A stretch of DNA of 64,000 nucleotides from Ilyobacter polytropus DSM 2926 (GCF_000165505.1 NC_014632.1:806001-870000), one strand, 5' to 3'; counted from the first letter of the stretch, positions 16,876 to 26,204 are shown. Notes: generated by a model not told the origin, from the letters alone. A program made the numbers and translations.

Positions 16876-17928
16876 TTATACTAATATTAATTTATTTGAT
16901 GGCATGTATAACCTTACCCTGTTGCCCTTACTAAATTTTTTATCATTGCCGGCAGTTACCAGTATATTCCCTATCTCTGTATTTACAGAATACTGATATT
17001 CCTTCCCCAGATAAGTTCTGACTTCTATAGTTCCGTCTATTGTATTGTTTTCCTTGGTAGTTTCACAATCATGAATTTGAATATCATCTGGTCTTATTGT
17101 ACCTACTTTTTTGTCATTTACAGATATATTCTCACTGTCGTAGTCACTGGCAAAATTTATTCCTGATTTTGCAACATATAAATTATCACTGGTTTTACTC
17201 AGATCTAAAAAGTTTTCAAAACCTACAAACCTTGCCACAAATTCACTTGCAGGATTTGAGTATATTTTTTCAGGTGTGTCGTATTGCTCTATTATACCTG
17301 CATTCATTACAGCTACTTTATCTGATATGGAAAAACATTCTTCCTGATCGTGAGTTACAAAAACTGTTGTAATACCCAGCTTTTGCTGAAGTCTTCTTAT
17401 TTCCACTCTCATTTTCAATCTTAATTTTGCATCCAGATTACTGAGAGGTTCATCTAATAACAACAACTTTGGTTTGATAACCAAGGCTCTAGCAAGTGCG
17501 ACCCTCTGTCTCTGACCACCAGAAAGCTCCTTTGGATAACGGGAACCGAAACCGTCTAAGTCAACAAGCTTCAGTATTTTTTCCACATCTTCTTTTATAT
17601 CTTTTTTATTTGTCTTTTTCATCTTGAGTCCAAATGCCACATTATCAAAAACAGTGAGATGTGGGAATAATGCATAACTTTGAAAAACCAAGCCAAAATT
17701 TCTTTTATGCACAGGAATATGTGTGTAATCATCTTCATCAAATACAAACTGACCGCTTTTTGCATCTATAAAACCTGCGATTACCCTAAGGGTGGTAGTC
17801 TTACCGCATCCACTTGGTCCCAGTAGAGAAACCAGTTGTCCTTTTTCTATATCGATATTTAAGTTTTTTAATATATTTGTACTGCCGTCATAAGAAACGA
17901 CAATATCCTTTAAATTTATCAGTGACAT
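16876..17928 (-). CDS. ABC transporter ATP-binding protein, PotA-like
   Basis: A 350-residue importer ATPase. Walker A GPSGCGKTT near residues 38-46, Q-loop in FQSYALFPH, signature LSGGQRQRVALARAL near 135, Walker B LLLLDEPLSNLD near 155 and the switch His in FVTHDQEE near 192 are all present. A C-terminal regulatory (TOBE-like) region follows residue 240, as in PotA/FbpC-type subunits. It powers the import system formed with the two permeases upstream and the lipoprotein downstream (17-nt gap). All catalytic residues are intact. Confidence 0.93.
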   Translation of the reverse strand: MSLINLKDIVVSYDGSTNILKNLNIDIEKGQLVSLLGPSGCGKTTTLRVIAGFIDAKSGQFVFDEDDYTHIPVHKRNFGLVFQSYALFPHLTVFDNVAFGLKMKKTNKKDIKEDVEKILKLVDLDGFGSRYPKELSGGQRQRVALARALVIKPKLLLLDEPLSNLDAKLRLKMRVEIRRLQQKLGITTVFVTHDQEECFSISDKVAVMNAGIIEQYDTPEKIYSNPASEFVARFVGFENFLDLSKTSDNLYVAKSGINFASDYDSENISVNDKKVGTIRPDDIQIHDCETTKENNTIDGTIEVRTYLGKEYQYSVNTEIGNILVTAGNDKKFSKGNRVRLYMPSNKLILV

Positions 17929-17944
17929 ACTAACCTCCAGCTTT

Positions 17945-18727
17945 TTATTTTGAAAAATAACTAAGTCCTAATGTTTTTTCCACAATAAACATAATTCCTA
18001 TTGTCATAAACATCAATGTAACTGACAAGGCTGAAATTGTGGGATCGTAATAATATTCAACATAACTCATCATTCTGATAGGAAGAGTACTTACTCCAGG
18101 TCCCGTAAGGAAAATAGATATCGGAACATTATTAAATGAATTTATGAAAGCCAGCATAAAGGCAGCTATGACACCTGATGTTATATTTGGGAATACAACC
18201 AGGAAGAATGTTTTTAATCTACTCGCCCCTAAACTCACTGCCGCTTCTTCTATAGAATAGTCAAAGCCCTCTAAACTAGAAGCTACAACTCTTATAATAT
18301 ATGGCAGTATAACGATAGTGTGTCCTATTAATAAGCTTGTATAGACAGGCAATCTCAGTTTTATAATGACAAAATTGAAAAGTGAGAAACCAAAAACTAT
18401 CCCAGGAACTATAATTGACGAGAAAAACAAATTTTTAATAACATTTTTTCCTTTGAAATCATTTCTGCTCATGGCATAGGCAGCTGGGATTCCGATAATC
18501 AGTGCAATGACTGTAGCAATAACTGCAATCTGAATACTTATCTTAAAGGTATTCATAAACATATCTGATGTAAAGATGTTGTTAAACCACTTAAGGCTAA
18601 ATCCCTTTGGTGGAAAAGCAATAACCTCATCTGGACCAAATGCCGTCATTATGATAATAACTATAGGGGCAAATAGGAAAAAATATACACAGAAAGTAAA
18701 AAATGTCAGCCACTTATTCTTTTTCAT
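17945..18727 (-). CDS. ABC transporter permease, PotC-like
   Basis: A 260-residue membrane protein with about six helices. The cytoplasmic coupling loop EEAAVSLGASRLKTFFLVVFPNI is the EAA motif of binding-protein-dependent permeases. The frame is open from 18745, but AAAGGGGAG sits just upstream of ATG 18727, which begins one base after the stop of the partner permease. The start therefore overlaps the end of that gene's termination site, and translational coupling is likely. It pairs with the permease at 18729-19556. Confidence 0.88.
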   Translation of the reverse strand: MKKNKWLTFFTFCVYFFLFAPIVIIIMTAFGPDEVIAFPPKGFSLKWFNNIFTSDMFMNTFKISIQIAVIATVIALIIGIPAAYAMSRNDFKGKNVIKNLFFSSIIVPGIVFGFSLFNFVIIKLRLPVYTSLLIGHTIVILPYIIRVVASSLEGFDYSIEEAAVSLGASRLKTFFLVVFPNITSGVIAAFMLAFINSFNNVPISIFLTGPGVSTLPIRMMSYVEYYYDPTISALSVTLMFMTIGIMFIVEKTLGLSYFSK

Positions 18728-18728
18728 A

Positions 18729-19556
18729 CTAAACTCCCCTTTCATTTAATTTACCGGCTAGTTTATTTATAATTCCAATAACAGTCAGAGTGGTAATTAT
18801 CATTACTGTAGCCACAACAGAGGCTCCGGTCCAGTCTCCCAAAGTCATTGCCCGTTGATAAACAAGAGTAGCTAAAACCATATTTTGATTTCCACCTAAA
18901 AGCTGAGGAGTCGTATATGCTGTAAAGGCTCCGGTAAAAACAAGGACACTTCCCACTATAAGTCCTGGCATACTTAAAGGGAATATAACTTTAAAAAAAG
19001 CAGTAAATTTATTTGCTCCGAGGCTTTCTGCAGCCTCTAGGAGATCATCTTCGATATTTTCCATGACTCCTACCAATGAAACTACCATGAGGGGTAAAAA
19101 AAGATAAACAGAACCGATTATAATCGCAAACTCTGTATATAGAAGTTTTACCGGTTTATCAACTAGATGTAGGGCCATAAATATATTGTTGAAGACTCCG
19201 TTTTTACCTAAAATCGTCATCCAGGCAAAAGACCGGACAACTGAATTGGTCAGAAGAGGGAAAACTGTACAGGCGATAAATATTCCCCTTAGGCTTTTTT
19301 TACTTCGGGATATAAAATAAGCAACTGGAGTCCCCAGTATCATAGAAATAACTGCCGTAATAAGTGCTATTTTGAGAGTCCTGTTATATATCTTCAGGTA
19401 ATACTCATCTTTAAAAAAAACCAGATATCGTTCTAAAGTGAGTTTACTTCCATCAATGACAGTAGAGCTCGTTGTATAAACTAATGGAACCAGTAAAAAC
19501 AAGACTATCAGAATCAATCCGGGGAGTAACAGGGCATAGAGCCATTTTTTCTTCAT
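18729..19556 (-). CDS. ABC transporter permease, PotB-like
   Basis: A 275-residue inner-membrane protein with about six helices and the EAA coupling loop (LEAAESLGANKFTAFFKVIFPLSMPG). The N-terminus MKKKWLYALLLPGLILIVLFLLVP and the AYTTPQLLGGNQ segment are typical of the PotB/CysU-like subgroup. AAAAGGAGA lies upstream of its ATG. It is the first transport gene after the LacI-type regulator and forms the membrane channel with the PotC-like subunit. Confidence 0.88.
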   Translation of the reverse strand: MKKKWLYALLLPGLILIVLFLLVPLVYTTSSTVIDGSKLTLERYLVFFKDEYYLKIYNRTLKIALITAVISMILGTPVAYFISRSKKSLRGIFIACTVFPLLTNSVVRSFAWMTILGKNGVFNNIFMALHLVDKPVKLLYTEFAIIIGSVYLFLPLMVVSLVGVMENIEDDLLEAAESLGANKFTAFFKVIFPLSMPGLIVGSVLVFTGAFTAYTTPQLLGGNQNMVLATLVYQRAMTLGDWTGASVVATVMIITTLTVIGIINKLAGKLNERGV

Positions 19557-19596
19557 AAAAATCTCCTTTTTCAGTTTAAAATTTAAATATAAAAGT

Positions 19597-20604
19597 TTAT
19601 ATTTTCTTTTTATTCACAAAATCTGCAGATTCACGTTCAATGAGTCTTGCAAAAAGACAGCTGCTCATATAATCTCTTTCTGATCCTGAGATACTTTGTA
19701 TTACAGCTTCTATGGCAAGTTTACTCATTTTTACAAGTGGATAAGCAATTGTTGTAAGCTTCGGAGTAATAGATGAAGCCAGCTCTATATCATCAAAACC
19801 AACAATTGAAATGTCTTCAGGTATCTTGTATCCCTTAAAGTTTAGATAATTTATGGCTCCTATTGCCATTAAGTCATTTCCGGCTACAATACCGGTAATA
19901 TCTTTAGACGAATTCATCAGTTTTTTTATAGACTTGTATCCAGATTCCAAACTGAAATCACCGTGTTCTACAATGTTTTTATTATAATCTAGCTTGTGTT
20001 TTTCCAATGCCATTTTGTAACCCTTGTGTCTGTAAAAGGAAATTTCCATATTTTCTGTACCGCCGATAAAAGCGATTTTTTTATGTCCCAATTTGATCAG
20101 GTACTCTGTTGCCAAATATGCTGCATTTTCATTATTTACCGATACTGAATCTACCTGAATGTTTTTAAGTTCCCGGTCTAAAACTACAATTGGAATTTTG
20201 ATCTCCTTTGCTTTATTTATGACATCTTCCAAACGAAAGGATGATGTATAAATAATCCCGTCAATACCTGTTCCTATAAGATTTAGAAGAAAAGATCCTC
20301 CGTCATTTTTTAGTCCGCTCAAATTGATAAGCAGAATATTATAGTCCAATGTATTGGCAATTTCACTTATTTCTTTGGTTAATTTTGCAAAAAATGGGTT
20401 TTCAATATCAGGAACGACCAAAGCTAATGTTCGTGTTTTTCTGTTTTCAACGTTTCTTTGCAGTGGTTTATAATCTAGTTCATTGATTGCCTTGAGAACC
20501 CTAGCCTTCATTTCATCACTGACATATCCAGATCTGTTGATGACTCTAGATACTGTGGCAGTAGAAGTTTTTGCCAATTTAGCAACCTCTTTTATGTTGG
20601 ACAT
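19597..20604 (-). CDS. LacI-family transcriptional regulator of the purine importer/deaminase operon
   Basis: A 335-residue LacI/GalR protein. The N-terminal helix-turn-helix (IKEVAKLAKTSTATVSRVIN, residues 4-23) includes the hinge-proximal DELDYKP-like region, followed by a periplasmic-binding-protein-like effector domain with ALVVPDIENPFFA and GIVAGNDLMAIG. It is the first gene of the minus-strand operon, 40 nt ahead of the permease, and a perfect inverted repeat lies 39-64 bp upstream of its start. It probably represses itself and the operon, with a purine or nucleoside as effector; PurR is the family precedent for purine effectors. Confidence 0.88.
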   Translation of the reverse strand: MSNIKEVAKLAKTSTATVSRVINRSGYVSDEMKARVLKAINELDYKPLQRNVENRKTRTLALVVPDIENPFFAKLTKEISEIANTLDYNILLINLSGLKNDGGSFLLNLIGTGIDGIIYTSSFRLEDVINKAKEIKIPIVVLDRELKNIQVDSVSVNNENAAYLATEYLIKLGHKKIAFIGGTENMEISFYRHKGYKMALEKHKLDYNKNIVEHGDFSLESGYKSIKKLMNSSKDITGIVAGNDLMAIGAINYLNFKGYKIPEDISIVGFDDIELASSITPKLTTIAYPLVKMSKLAIEAVIQSISGSERDYMSSCLFARLIERESADFVNKKKI

Positions 20605-20642
20605 AAATCAACACCTTTCTTCACTTTGTAATAATTTTCATA

Positions 20643-20668
20643 CTCATATGTAAACTGTTACATATGAG
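20643..20668. promoter_or_regulatory. Operator-like perfect inverted repeat upstream of the LacI gene
   Basis: CTCATATGTAA, a 4-nt spacer, then TTACATATGAG: 11-bp arms with no mismatch. It lies 39-64 bp upstream of the regulator start on the minus strand, where a repressor would overlap the promoter or transcription start. LacI-family operators are usually palindromes of this size, so autoregulation and control of the whole operon are inferred. Confidence 0.65.
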
Positions 20669-20734
20669 GCTAAAATAAAATGACATAGATATGCCAAAAA
20701 ATCAAAATATTTTTTTTATTTGAGAATACTATAA

Positions 20735-20753
20735 ACTAAATATTGTATTTAGT
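20735..20753. promoter_or_regulatory. Second inverted repeat between divergent genes
   Basis: ACTAAATA, TTG, TATTTAGT: 8-bp perfect arms in the 368-bp gap between the LacI gene and PBP1A. In such AT-rich DNA it could be chance. It does not match the 20643-20668 palindrome, so a different protein would bind, if any. The rest of this gap shows no gene. Confidence 0.3.
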
Positions 20754-20972
20754 CAATATTTTTAAAGCTGTATTTTTCAAAAGAAAAACCTTGATCAAAT
20801 TAGTTTCCCCATAAAGAATAATGTTATTAGAGAATTAGTAATCTGAATAATTAATCTCTTATATCAAAGAAGCTTCATAATTACATCACATAAATATGAA
20901 ATAATATGGCACAATAAAAACAATGTAAAATAAAAACTACAGACTTAAAAAAACTAAGAGGTGTAAACTATT

Positions 20973-23102
20973 ATGAAAAAAATATTCAAGTATTTATTTT
21001 TATTTGTCGGAGCCGGTGCAGCAGTGGCTTTTGCTACGGGACTAATTTTACTGTTTTCTGCCTATAGGAGCCTTCCGGATATAGAGGAACTGGTAAAATC
21101 CTATAAGGACTCGGAGCCAACAATAATCTATGACAGCAAAGGGAAACAGGTGGATCTTATAACCAAACGTAGGGGAGAACCTATACATATTGATGAGATT
21201 CCTGAAAACATGAAAAATGCTGTTATTGCTATAGAGGATAAAAGGTTTTATACTCATCACGGCTTTGATATGAGAAGACTAGGGAAAGCAGTTTTGGTAA
21301 ATCTATCAAGGGGAAGAGCGGTCCAGGGAGGAAGTACCATTACCCAGCAGCTGGCAAAAAATGCATTTCTGAGCAATGAAAAAACTTTTCTCAGAAAAGT
21401 GAAAGAAGCCTTGATAACTCTGGAAATAGAGAAAAGATATGAAAAAGACGAGATCCTTGAAAAGTATCTGAATGAAATATATTTTGGATCAGGATCCTAT
21501 GGAATAAAAGAAGCTTCAAGGTCGATATTTGATAAAGATGTGTCTAAAATAAATCTGGCTGAGGTCGCTATTCTTGCAGGTGTTCCAAACAGGCCTTCTA
21601 AATATGACCCTAGAAAGAATTTGGATAAGGCCATAGAAAGAGGTCAGCTGGTTCTGAAACTAATGTTAAAGCAGGAGTTCATAACTGAGCTAGAGTATGA
21701 GAGAGCTATGAATCATAAATTTGTCTATGAAAAAGATCTTAAAAACAGCGGAAAGAGTAAGTATGTGTCTGCAATATTGGACAAAAGAAGTAAAAGATAC
21801 TTTAAATCACCTGAATTTACAGACATAGTGGAAGACGAATTAGTTGAAATGTTTGACGAAAAAACAGTTTATGAAGGGGGCTTAAAGGTCTACACAGGAC
21901 TTGATGCAGATATGCAAAAAATTGCCCTTGAGACCTTTAACAATTATAAACCCTTTACAAATAATTCAAAACTTCAGGGAGCACTTGTAACAATAGACAC
22001 TGAAACCGGTTATGTAAAAAGTATTGTAGGTGGAAAAAATTTCCGTTCAGGAAATTTTAACAGGGCAATTAGTGCCAAGAGACAGCCTGGATCTGCATTC
22101 AAGCCTTTTGTATATTATACAGCCTTGGAAAAGGGAATAGCTATGAATGAATTGAGGGATGACTCTGCTGAAAAATACGGAGACTGGCAGCCGAAAAACT
22201 ATGGTAATAAAAGTTATGGAGAGATAACAATACTCCAGGCCATTGAAAATTCTGTAAACACAATAGCTGTAAAACTTTTAAAAGAAGTTGGTATATCAAG
22301 TGTTATAAGTAATTTTAAAAAGACAGGAGTTTCCATAGATATACCCAAAGATCTTTCTATAGCTTTAGGAACTATGAGTATTACTCCTATGGAATTGGCA
22401 ACATCTTATGCTCCCTTTTCAAATGGAGGATATTCAGTGCAGCCTATATTCATTACAAAGATAGAAGACAGAGATGGAAATGTATTGTATGAACAGTCTG
22501 TAGTGAAAAAACAGGTTTTAGACAGTGAAAATATATCACTTATTACACATATGCTAAAAGATGTTGTAAGTTATGGATCTGGAAGGCGTGCAAGAGTAAG
22601 AACTGCAAATGGGAAATATGCAGAACAGGGTGGAAAGACAGGAACTACAAATGACAACAAATCTGCTTGGTTTGCAGGTGTAACCCCGGAATATGCAACT
22701 ACTGTATATATAGGATATGATGATAATACATCTATGCCATCATATGCAAGCGGAGGATCTATAGCTGCACCTTTATGGGGTGAATATTATCAGGCTATGA
22801 TCAACAGAGGTGTATACACTCCAGGAGACTTTGGATTCATTAATGAAAACCTAAAAAACAAAACTCTAGTATCTAGAACTATCGATCTGAGAACCGGAGA
22901 ATTGGGGTCTCCTTCAAGAGAGTATAAGAGAACTGCTCTTTTCAAGAAGGGACAGGTTCCTGACGGATTTACTGATAATCTTTACTGGGGAATCAAAAAT
23001 ATGTTTGGGAATAAGGATGATCAAGTAGAAGACGAAGAGAATGAAGACGGAGAGAAAAGTAAGAAAAAAAAGTCCAGACTTTTTTTCAGACATTTTTTCT
23101 AA
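20973..23102 (+). CDS. Bifunctional penicillin-binding protein 1A
   Basis: A 709-residue class A PBP that polymerises and cross-links peptidoglycan outside the inner membrane. A short cytoplasmic tail and one membrane anchor (residues 5-28) precede the glycosyltransferase domain: EDKRFYTHHGFD (catalytic Glu), QGGSTITQQLAKN and the KEALITLEIEKRYEKDEILEKYLN-type block. The transpeptidase domain has SxxK in QPGSAFKPF, SVN in ENSVNT and KTGTT near residue 557. A highly charged Asp/Glu then Lys tail ends the protein. It is monocistronic, with a terminator after it. Confidence 0.95.
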   Translation: MKKIFKYLFLFVGAGAAVAFATGLILLFSAYRSLPDIEELVKSYKDSEPTIIYDSKGKQVDLITKRRGEPIHIDEIPENMKNAVIAIEDKRFYTHHGFDMRRLGKAVLVNLSRGRAVQGGSTITQQLAKNAFLSNEKTFLRKVKEALITLEIEKRYEKDEILEKYLNEIYFGSGSYGIKEASRSIFDKDVSKINLAEVAILAGVPNRPSKYDPRKNLDKAIERGQLVLKLMLKQEFITELEYERAMNHKFVYEKDLKNSGKSKYVSAILDKRSKRYFKSPEFTDIVEDELVEMFDEKTVYEGGLKVYTGLDADMQKIALETFNNYKPFTNNSKLQGALVTIDTETGYVKSIVGGKNFRSGNFNRAISAKRQPGSAFKPFVYYTALEKGIAMNELRDDSAEKYGDWQPKNYGNKSYGEITILQAIENSVNTIAVKLLKEVGISSVISNFKKTGVSIDIPKDLSIALGTMSITPMELATSYAPFSNGGYSVQPIFITKIEDRDGNVLYEQSVVKKQVLDSENISLITHMLKDVVSYGSGRRARVRTANGKYAEQGGKTGTTNDNKSAWFAGVTPEYATTVYIGYDDNTSMPSYASGGSIAAPLWGEYYQAMINRGVYTPGDFGFINENLKNKTLVSRTIDLRTGELGSPSREYKRTALFKKGQVPDGFTDNLYWGIKNMFGNKDDQVEDEENEDGEKSKKKKSRLFFRHFF

Positions 23103-23147
23103 AAAACTCTAAGTAACTGAGTATATGAACTATATTAAGATAAAAAT

Positions 23148-23194
23148 AAAGCCATTGTTATAGATGAGATTTCTGTAACAGTGGCTTTTATTTT
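23148..23194 (+). terminator. Terminator of the PBP1A gene
   Basis: A 13-bp stem with one mismatch (23148-23160 with 23176-23188, AAAGCCATTGTTA type) followed by a T-rich stretch, about 45 nt after the stop codon. Confidence 0.8.
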
Positions 23195-23251
23195 TGGATT
23201 TTATTATAAATTTGTGAAGAAGCTTGAAAACTTTACTCTTATATATTAGTA

Positions 23252-23719
23252 TTTAAGTTAAGCGGCTATTTGAAGTTATTGCTGATAAATTACTGAATTT
23301 ATAAGAATATTAGAGTCAAAGGATTTTGTCACGAATGAAAACCGATAAAATTCAAAAAAAATTAACACGAATAAGGATAAACCTTTTGGCCACAGAGGAT
23401 CATAAAAGTGTATGTTGCACAGAGAAAAAGAGAGAGTTTCACAGAGTTAAAACCAAACTATATACGCTTTCTTTTGCGAGAGGTTTTCGGTCTCTTTTCC
23501 CTTGCCATTGACAAAATCAGCGTTAAGAATAACCGTAGTGAAATCCTTAGAAAAAATCGACTGTCTGAGCGTAGCGAGTTTCGAGTTTTTCTTGGATTTT
23601 CAAGGTTATTTAGCTGATTTTTCACAGGCTTGAACTTTTGGTTACTTTTCTTTCAAGAGAAAAGTAACGAATCCTTATAAATTCAATAGTTTAATTGAAA
23701 TAAAAGAGTAACTTAGGTT
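23252..23719. repeat. Dispersed intergenic repeat, copy 3 (long form)
   Basis: The left end TACTGAATTTATAAG is matched near the right end by its inverted copy CTTATAAATTCAATA with one mismatch. It shares the TTTTGTCACGAATGAAAA core with copies 1 and 2 and a run of more than 100 bp with copy 2 (about 23437-23570). It contains GAGCGTAGCGAG and an AAAGTAAC-type hairpin. Two short plus-strand frames inside it do not resemble proteins. It ends just before the HAD gene's ribosome binding site. Confidence 0.8.
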
Positions 23720-23753
23720 ATTTATATATTTGTAATAAATAGGAGGATATATT

Positions 23754-24557
23754 TTGGATGTTAAAAATAAGATAAAAATTGTGGCAATTGATTTAGACGG
23801 AACTCTTCTTAATTCAAATCATGAGGTTTCCCCTAAAAATGCCGATGTTTTAAGAAAACTGGAAAAAAATGGAATTAAGGTTGTAATTACAACTGGCAGG
23901 GCCTATGAGGCCATGATAAGATTCTATAAGGAAATAGGGTTGAATGGTGAGGCAATCTGCTATAACGGGGCAGTTGTCTATGATAAAGATCATAATCCTG
24001 TATGGAAAAACACACTAGACCATGAGACAGGCCTTGAACTGGTAAAAGTGGGAGAAGAATTTAACACCTATCATCATGGTTTTATCGACAATAAATGGGT
24101 TCTTCCAGAGATGACAGATATAGCAAGAGAATACAAAAATAGAACCGGACTAAATGAAACTCTGGTTGATTTTCATCAGCTAGAAAATATCGCCTTTACC
24201 AAGATGATGTATATAGGGGAAAATGAGATACTTATGGATATATACAATGTTCTAGATGATAAATTTGGGGACCAGCTTTATAAGGCATTTTCAAATCCTA
24301 TGTTTTTGGAGATAATGCACAGAGACTCATCTAAGGCTAAAGCACTTTCCTTCCTCTTAGAGGAAAACAATCTGACTTCAGATAACTTATTGGCTATAGG
24401 AGACGGGTATAATGATTTTGAGATGCTTTCCATGGCGGGTATAGGGGTTATTATGGAAAATGCTCCTGAAGAGCTTAAAAAGCATTTTATGCACAAGGCT
24501 CTTTCCAATGATGAAGACGGAGTAGGGAGATTTTTAGAAAGTTTTTTTGAAATTTAA
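23754..24557 (+). CDS. HAD-superfamily (Cof-type) sugar phosphatase
   Basis: A 267-residue soluble hydrolase. Motif I is DLDGTLLNS with nucleophile Asp13 and Asp15, motif II is ITTGRAYE, the conserved Lys appears in SSKAKALSFLLE, and motif IV is GDGYNDFEML. The long cap insertion after motif II fits the Cof/YbiV group that removes phosphate from sugar phosphates or flavin-type compounds. The start is TTG at 23754, 7 nt after AGGAGG; a nearby ATG is out of frame. It is monocistronic between a repeat copy and a strong terminator. Confidence 0.88.
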   Translation: MDVKNKIKIVAIDLDGTLLNSNHEVSPKNADVLRKLEKNGIKVVITTGRAYEAMIRFYKEIGLNGEAICYNGAVVYDKDHNPVWKNTLDHETGLELVKVGEEFNTYHHGFIDNKWVLPEMTDIAREYKNRTGLNETLVDFHQLENIAFTKMMYIGENEILMDIYNVLDDKFGDQLYKAFSNPMFLEIMHRDSSKAKALSFLLEENNLTSDNLLAIGDGYNDFEMLSMAGIGVIMENAPEELKKHFMHKALSNDEDGVGRFLESFFEI

Positions 24558-24595
24558 ATAAATCCCCCTCTGTATACAGAGGGGGATTTATTTTT
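24558..24595. terminator. Strong bidirectional terminator
   Basis: A near-continuous palindrome (AAATCCCCCTCTGTA with TACAGAGGGGGATTT) flanked by an A run on the left and a T run on the right. It lies between the convergent HAD gene and the symporter unit, serving both. Confidence 0.88.
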
Positions 24596-24606
24596 GTGTT
24601 ATTTAA

Positions 24607-24699
24607 TTATTTCTTCATAGCGATATAGAGACAGTAACCGAAACCACCCCAAAGGATAGAGATACTTACTGCAGCAGTTATTATAGAACTAGTACTCAT
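24607..24699 (-). CDS. 30-residue MetS-like small subunit of the NSS symporter
   Basis: A small frame starts 2 nt after the symporter stop: MSTSSIITAAVSISILW then GGFGYCLYIAMKK. It has an Ala/Ile-rich single membrane helix, a GGFGY turn and a basic end. This is the layout of MetS, the short subunit needed by the methionine/alanine importer MetP, and such mini-genes commonly follow NSS transporters. GGAGG lies 7 nt before its ATG, within the end of the symporter gene, so translation is probably coupled. Stop TAA is directly ahead of the terminator. Confidence 0.8.
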   Translation of the reverse strand: MSTSSIITAAVSISILWGGFGYCLYIAMKK

Positions 24700-24701
24700 A
24701 A

Positions 24702-26204
24702 TTATACCTCCTTCTCAGTTTCTGTTTTGTCATTTACTTTTACAAACTTAGGTAGGATTACAGCAAGTAAAATTGTTCCAAGCATAAATCCGCCTCCGTA
24801 TAAAGCAATAGCATTCATAGAATATCCTTCATAAGGAGAAGAAATATCACCGATGATATTTTTAACTGTCATAACTCCAAGGATAGCAGGAGTCAGGAAT
24901 TTCAAACAGAAGTTCCACCATTTACCGATTTTGAAATCTGATAAAGGGTTAACATATTCTCTTATACTTTCAAGGTTAAAGAACCAAGAAAGAAGGATTA
25001 TCTCTATAAGACCGGCAACGGCAACACCGTAGTTATTGATATAGTGATCAACTATGTCTAAGATGTAAAGACCGGCTCCAGTTGCAAATATAAGTGATGT
25101 GCAAAGACCTACTAAAACCACTATATTAAGGGCCTTTCTACGCTCCATACCAAAGTTGTCGATTATAGCAGAAAGTACTGTCTCAACAAGAGAAATACTA
25201 GAAGATATACCTGCAAATAATAGTGAAAGGAAGAAAGTCACTCCAAACAGAGAGTTCATTCCAGGTAGAGCACTGATTGCTTTTGGGAAAACAATAAATG
25301 CAAGTCCTACTCCTGCACTTGCAACTTCACTAACTTCTACTCCCTGAGTATGAGCCATGTATCCTAAGATACTAAATACCCCTATACCGGAAAGAATACT
25401 GAAACTACAGTTTCCAAGTCCTGTTATAAATGCGTTGTTAACGATATCAGAATCTTTAGGAAGATAGCTTGAGTAAGCAAGCATTATTCCAAAAGCGATA
25501 CTTAAAGAATAAAATATCTGACCGTATGCAGCGACCCAAACTTTTGGATCTGCCAGTCTGCTGAAATCAGGTTTAAAGAAATACTCTAGTCCTTTTGCAG
25601 CTCCAGGAAGAGTTACTCCTCTTACTGTGATAGCGATAAGACTAAGTACAAGTAAAGGCATGAAGATTTTACTTGCTTTTTCTATTCCGCCTTTGATACC
25701 CATTCTTAGTACAATGAAATTAATTCCCCAGATTATAAGAAGAGGTATAACAACTTTAAGGTTAAGTCCTCCTAAATGCAGAGGGGAATCTGAAAGGTTA
25801 AGATAAGTTCCAAACAGGAATCCCTTTGTGTCTTCACCCCATCCAGTTGTAAATGCAAATTTTAGATAACTCATCGCCCATGCTATTACTACCATATAAT
25901 AAACAGTTATAGCGAAGGATATAGCTGTCTGCCACCATCCGAAAGCTTGCCATTTTTTGTTAAGAGATCTAAATACCCCAGGTGCACTACTTCTGATCTT
26001 GTGCCCTAATCCAAACTCTAAGATCAAAATAGGAATTCCCGCAGTAAGAAGTGCGACCATATAAGGAATCAGAAATGCTCCTCCACCATTGCTTGCAGCT
26101 GTATATGGGAACCTCCATATGTTACCAAGTCCAACAGCAGAGCCTATCGCAGCCATTATAAAACCAACACGCGAGCCCCACTCTCCTCTATTTTTTTTAC
26201 TCAC
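24702..26204 (-). CDS. Sodium-dependent amino-acid symporter, NSS/SNF family
   Basis: About 500 residues with roughly 12 membrane helices and the family signature near the N-terminus: RGEWGSRVGFIMAAIGSAVGLGNIW-type helix 1 (sodium and substrate site), then RFPYTAASNGGGAF. It imports an amino acid with sodium; MetP-like substrates (methionine, alanine) are suggested by the MetS-like gene behind it. The frame is open from GTG 26213, but AGAGGTGG is correctly spaced from GTG 26204, giving the usual MSKKNRGEWGSR start. About 490 bp of gene-free DNA lies upstream. Confidence 0.9.
   Translation of the reverse strand: MSKKNRGEWGSRVGFIMAAIGSAVGLGNIWRFPYTAASNGGGAFLIPYMVALLTAGIPILILEFGLGHKIRSSAPGVFRSLNKKWQAFGWWQTAISFAITVYYMVVIAWAMSYLKFAFTTGWGEDTKGFLFGTYLNLSDSPLHLGGLNLKVVIPLLIIWGINFIVLRMGIKGGIEKASKIFMPLLVLSLIAITVRGVTLPGAAKGLEYFFKPDFSRLADPKVWVAAYGQIFYSLSIAFGIMLAYSSYLPKDSDIVNNAFITGLGNCSFSILSGIGVFSILGYMAHTQGVEVSEVASAGVGLAFIVFPKAISALPGMNSLFGVTFFLSLLFAGISSSISLVETVLSAIIDNFGMERRKALNIVVLVGLCTSLIFATGAGLYILDIVDHYINNYGVAVAGLIEIILLSWFFNLESIREYVNPLSDFKIGKWWNFCLKFLTPAILGVMTVKNIIGDISSPYEGYSMNAIALYGGGFMLGTILLAVILPKFVKVNDKTETEKEV

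Noticed and set aside
23326-23617. Two overlapping short plus-strand frames (61 and 69 codons)
   Set aside because: Both sit in repeat copy 3, in different frames over the same DNA, without ribosome binding sites or protein-like composition.
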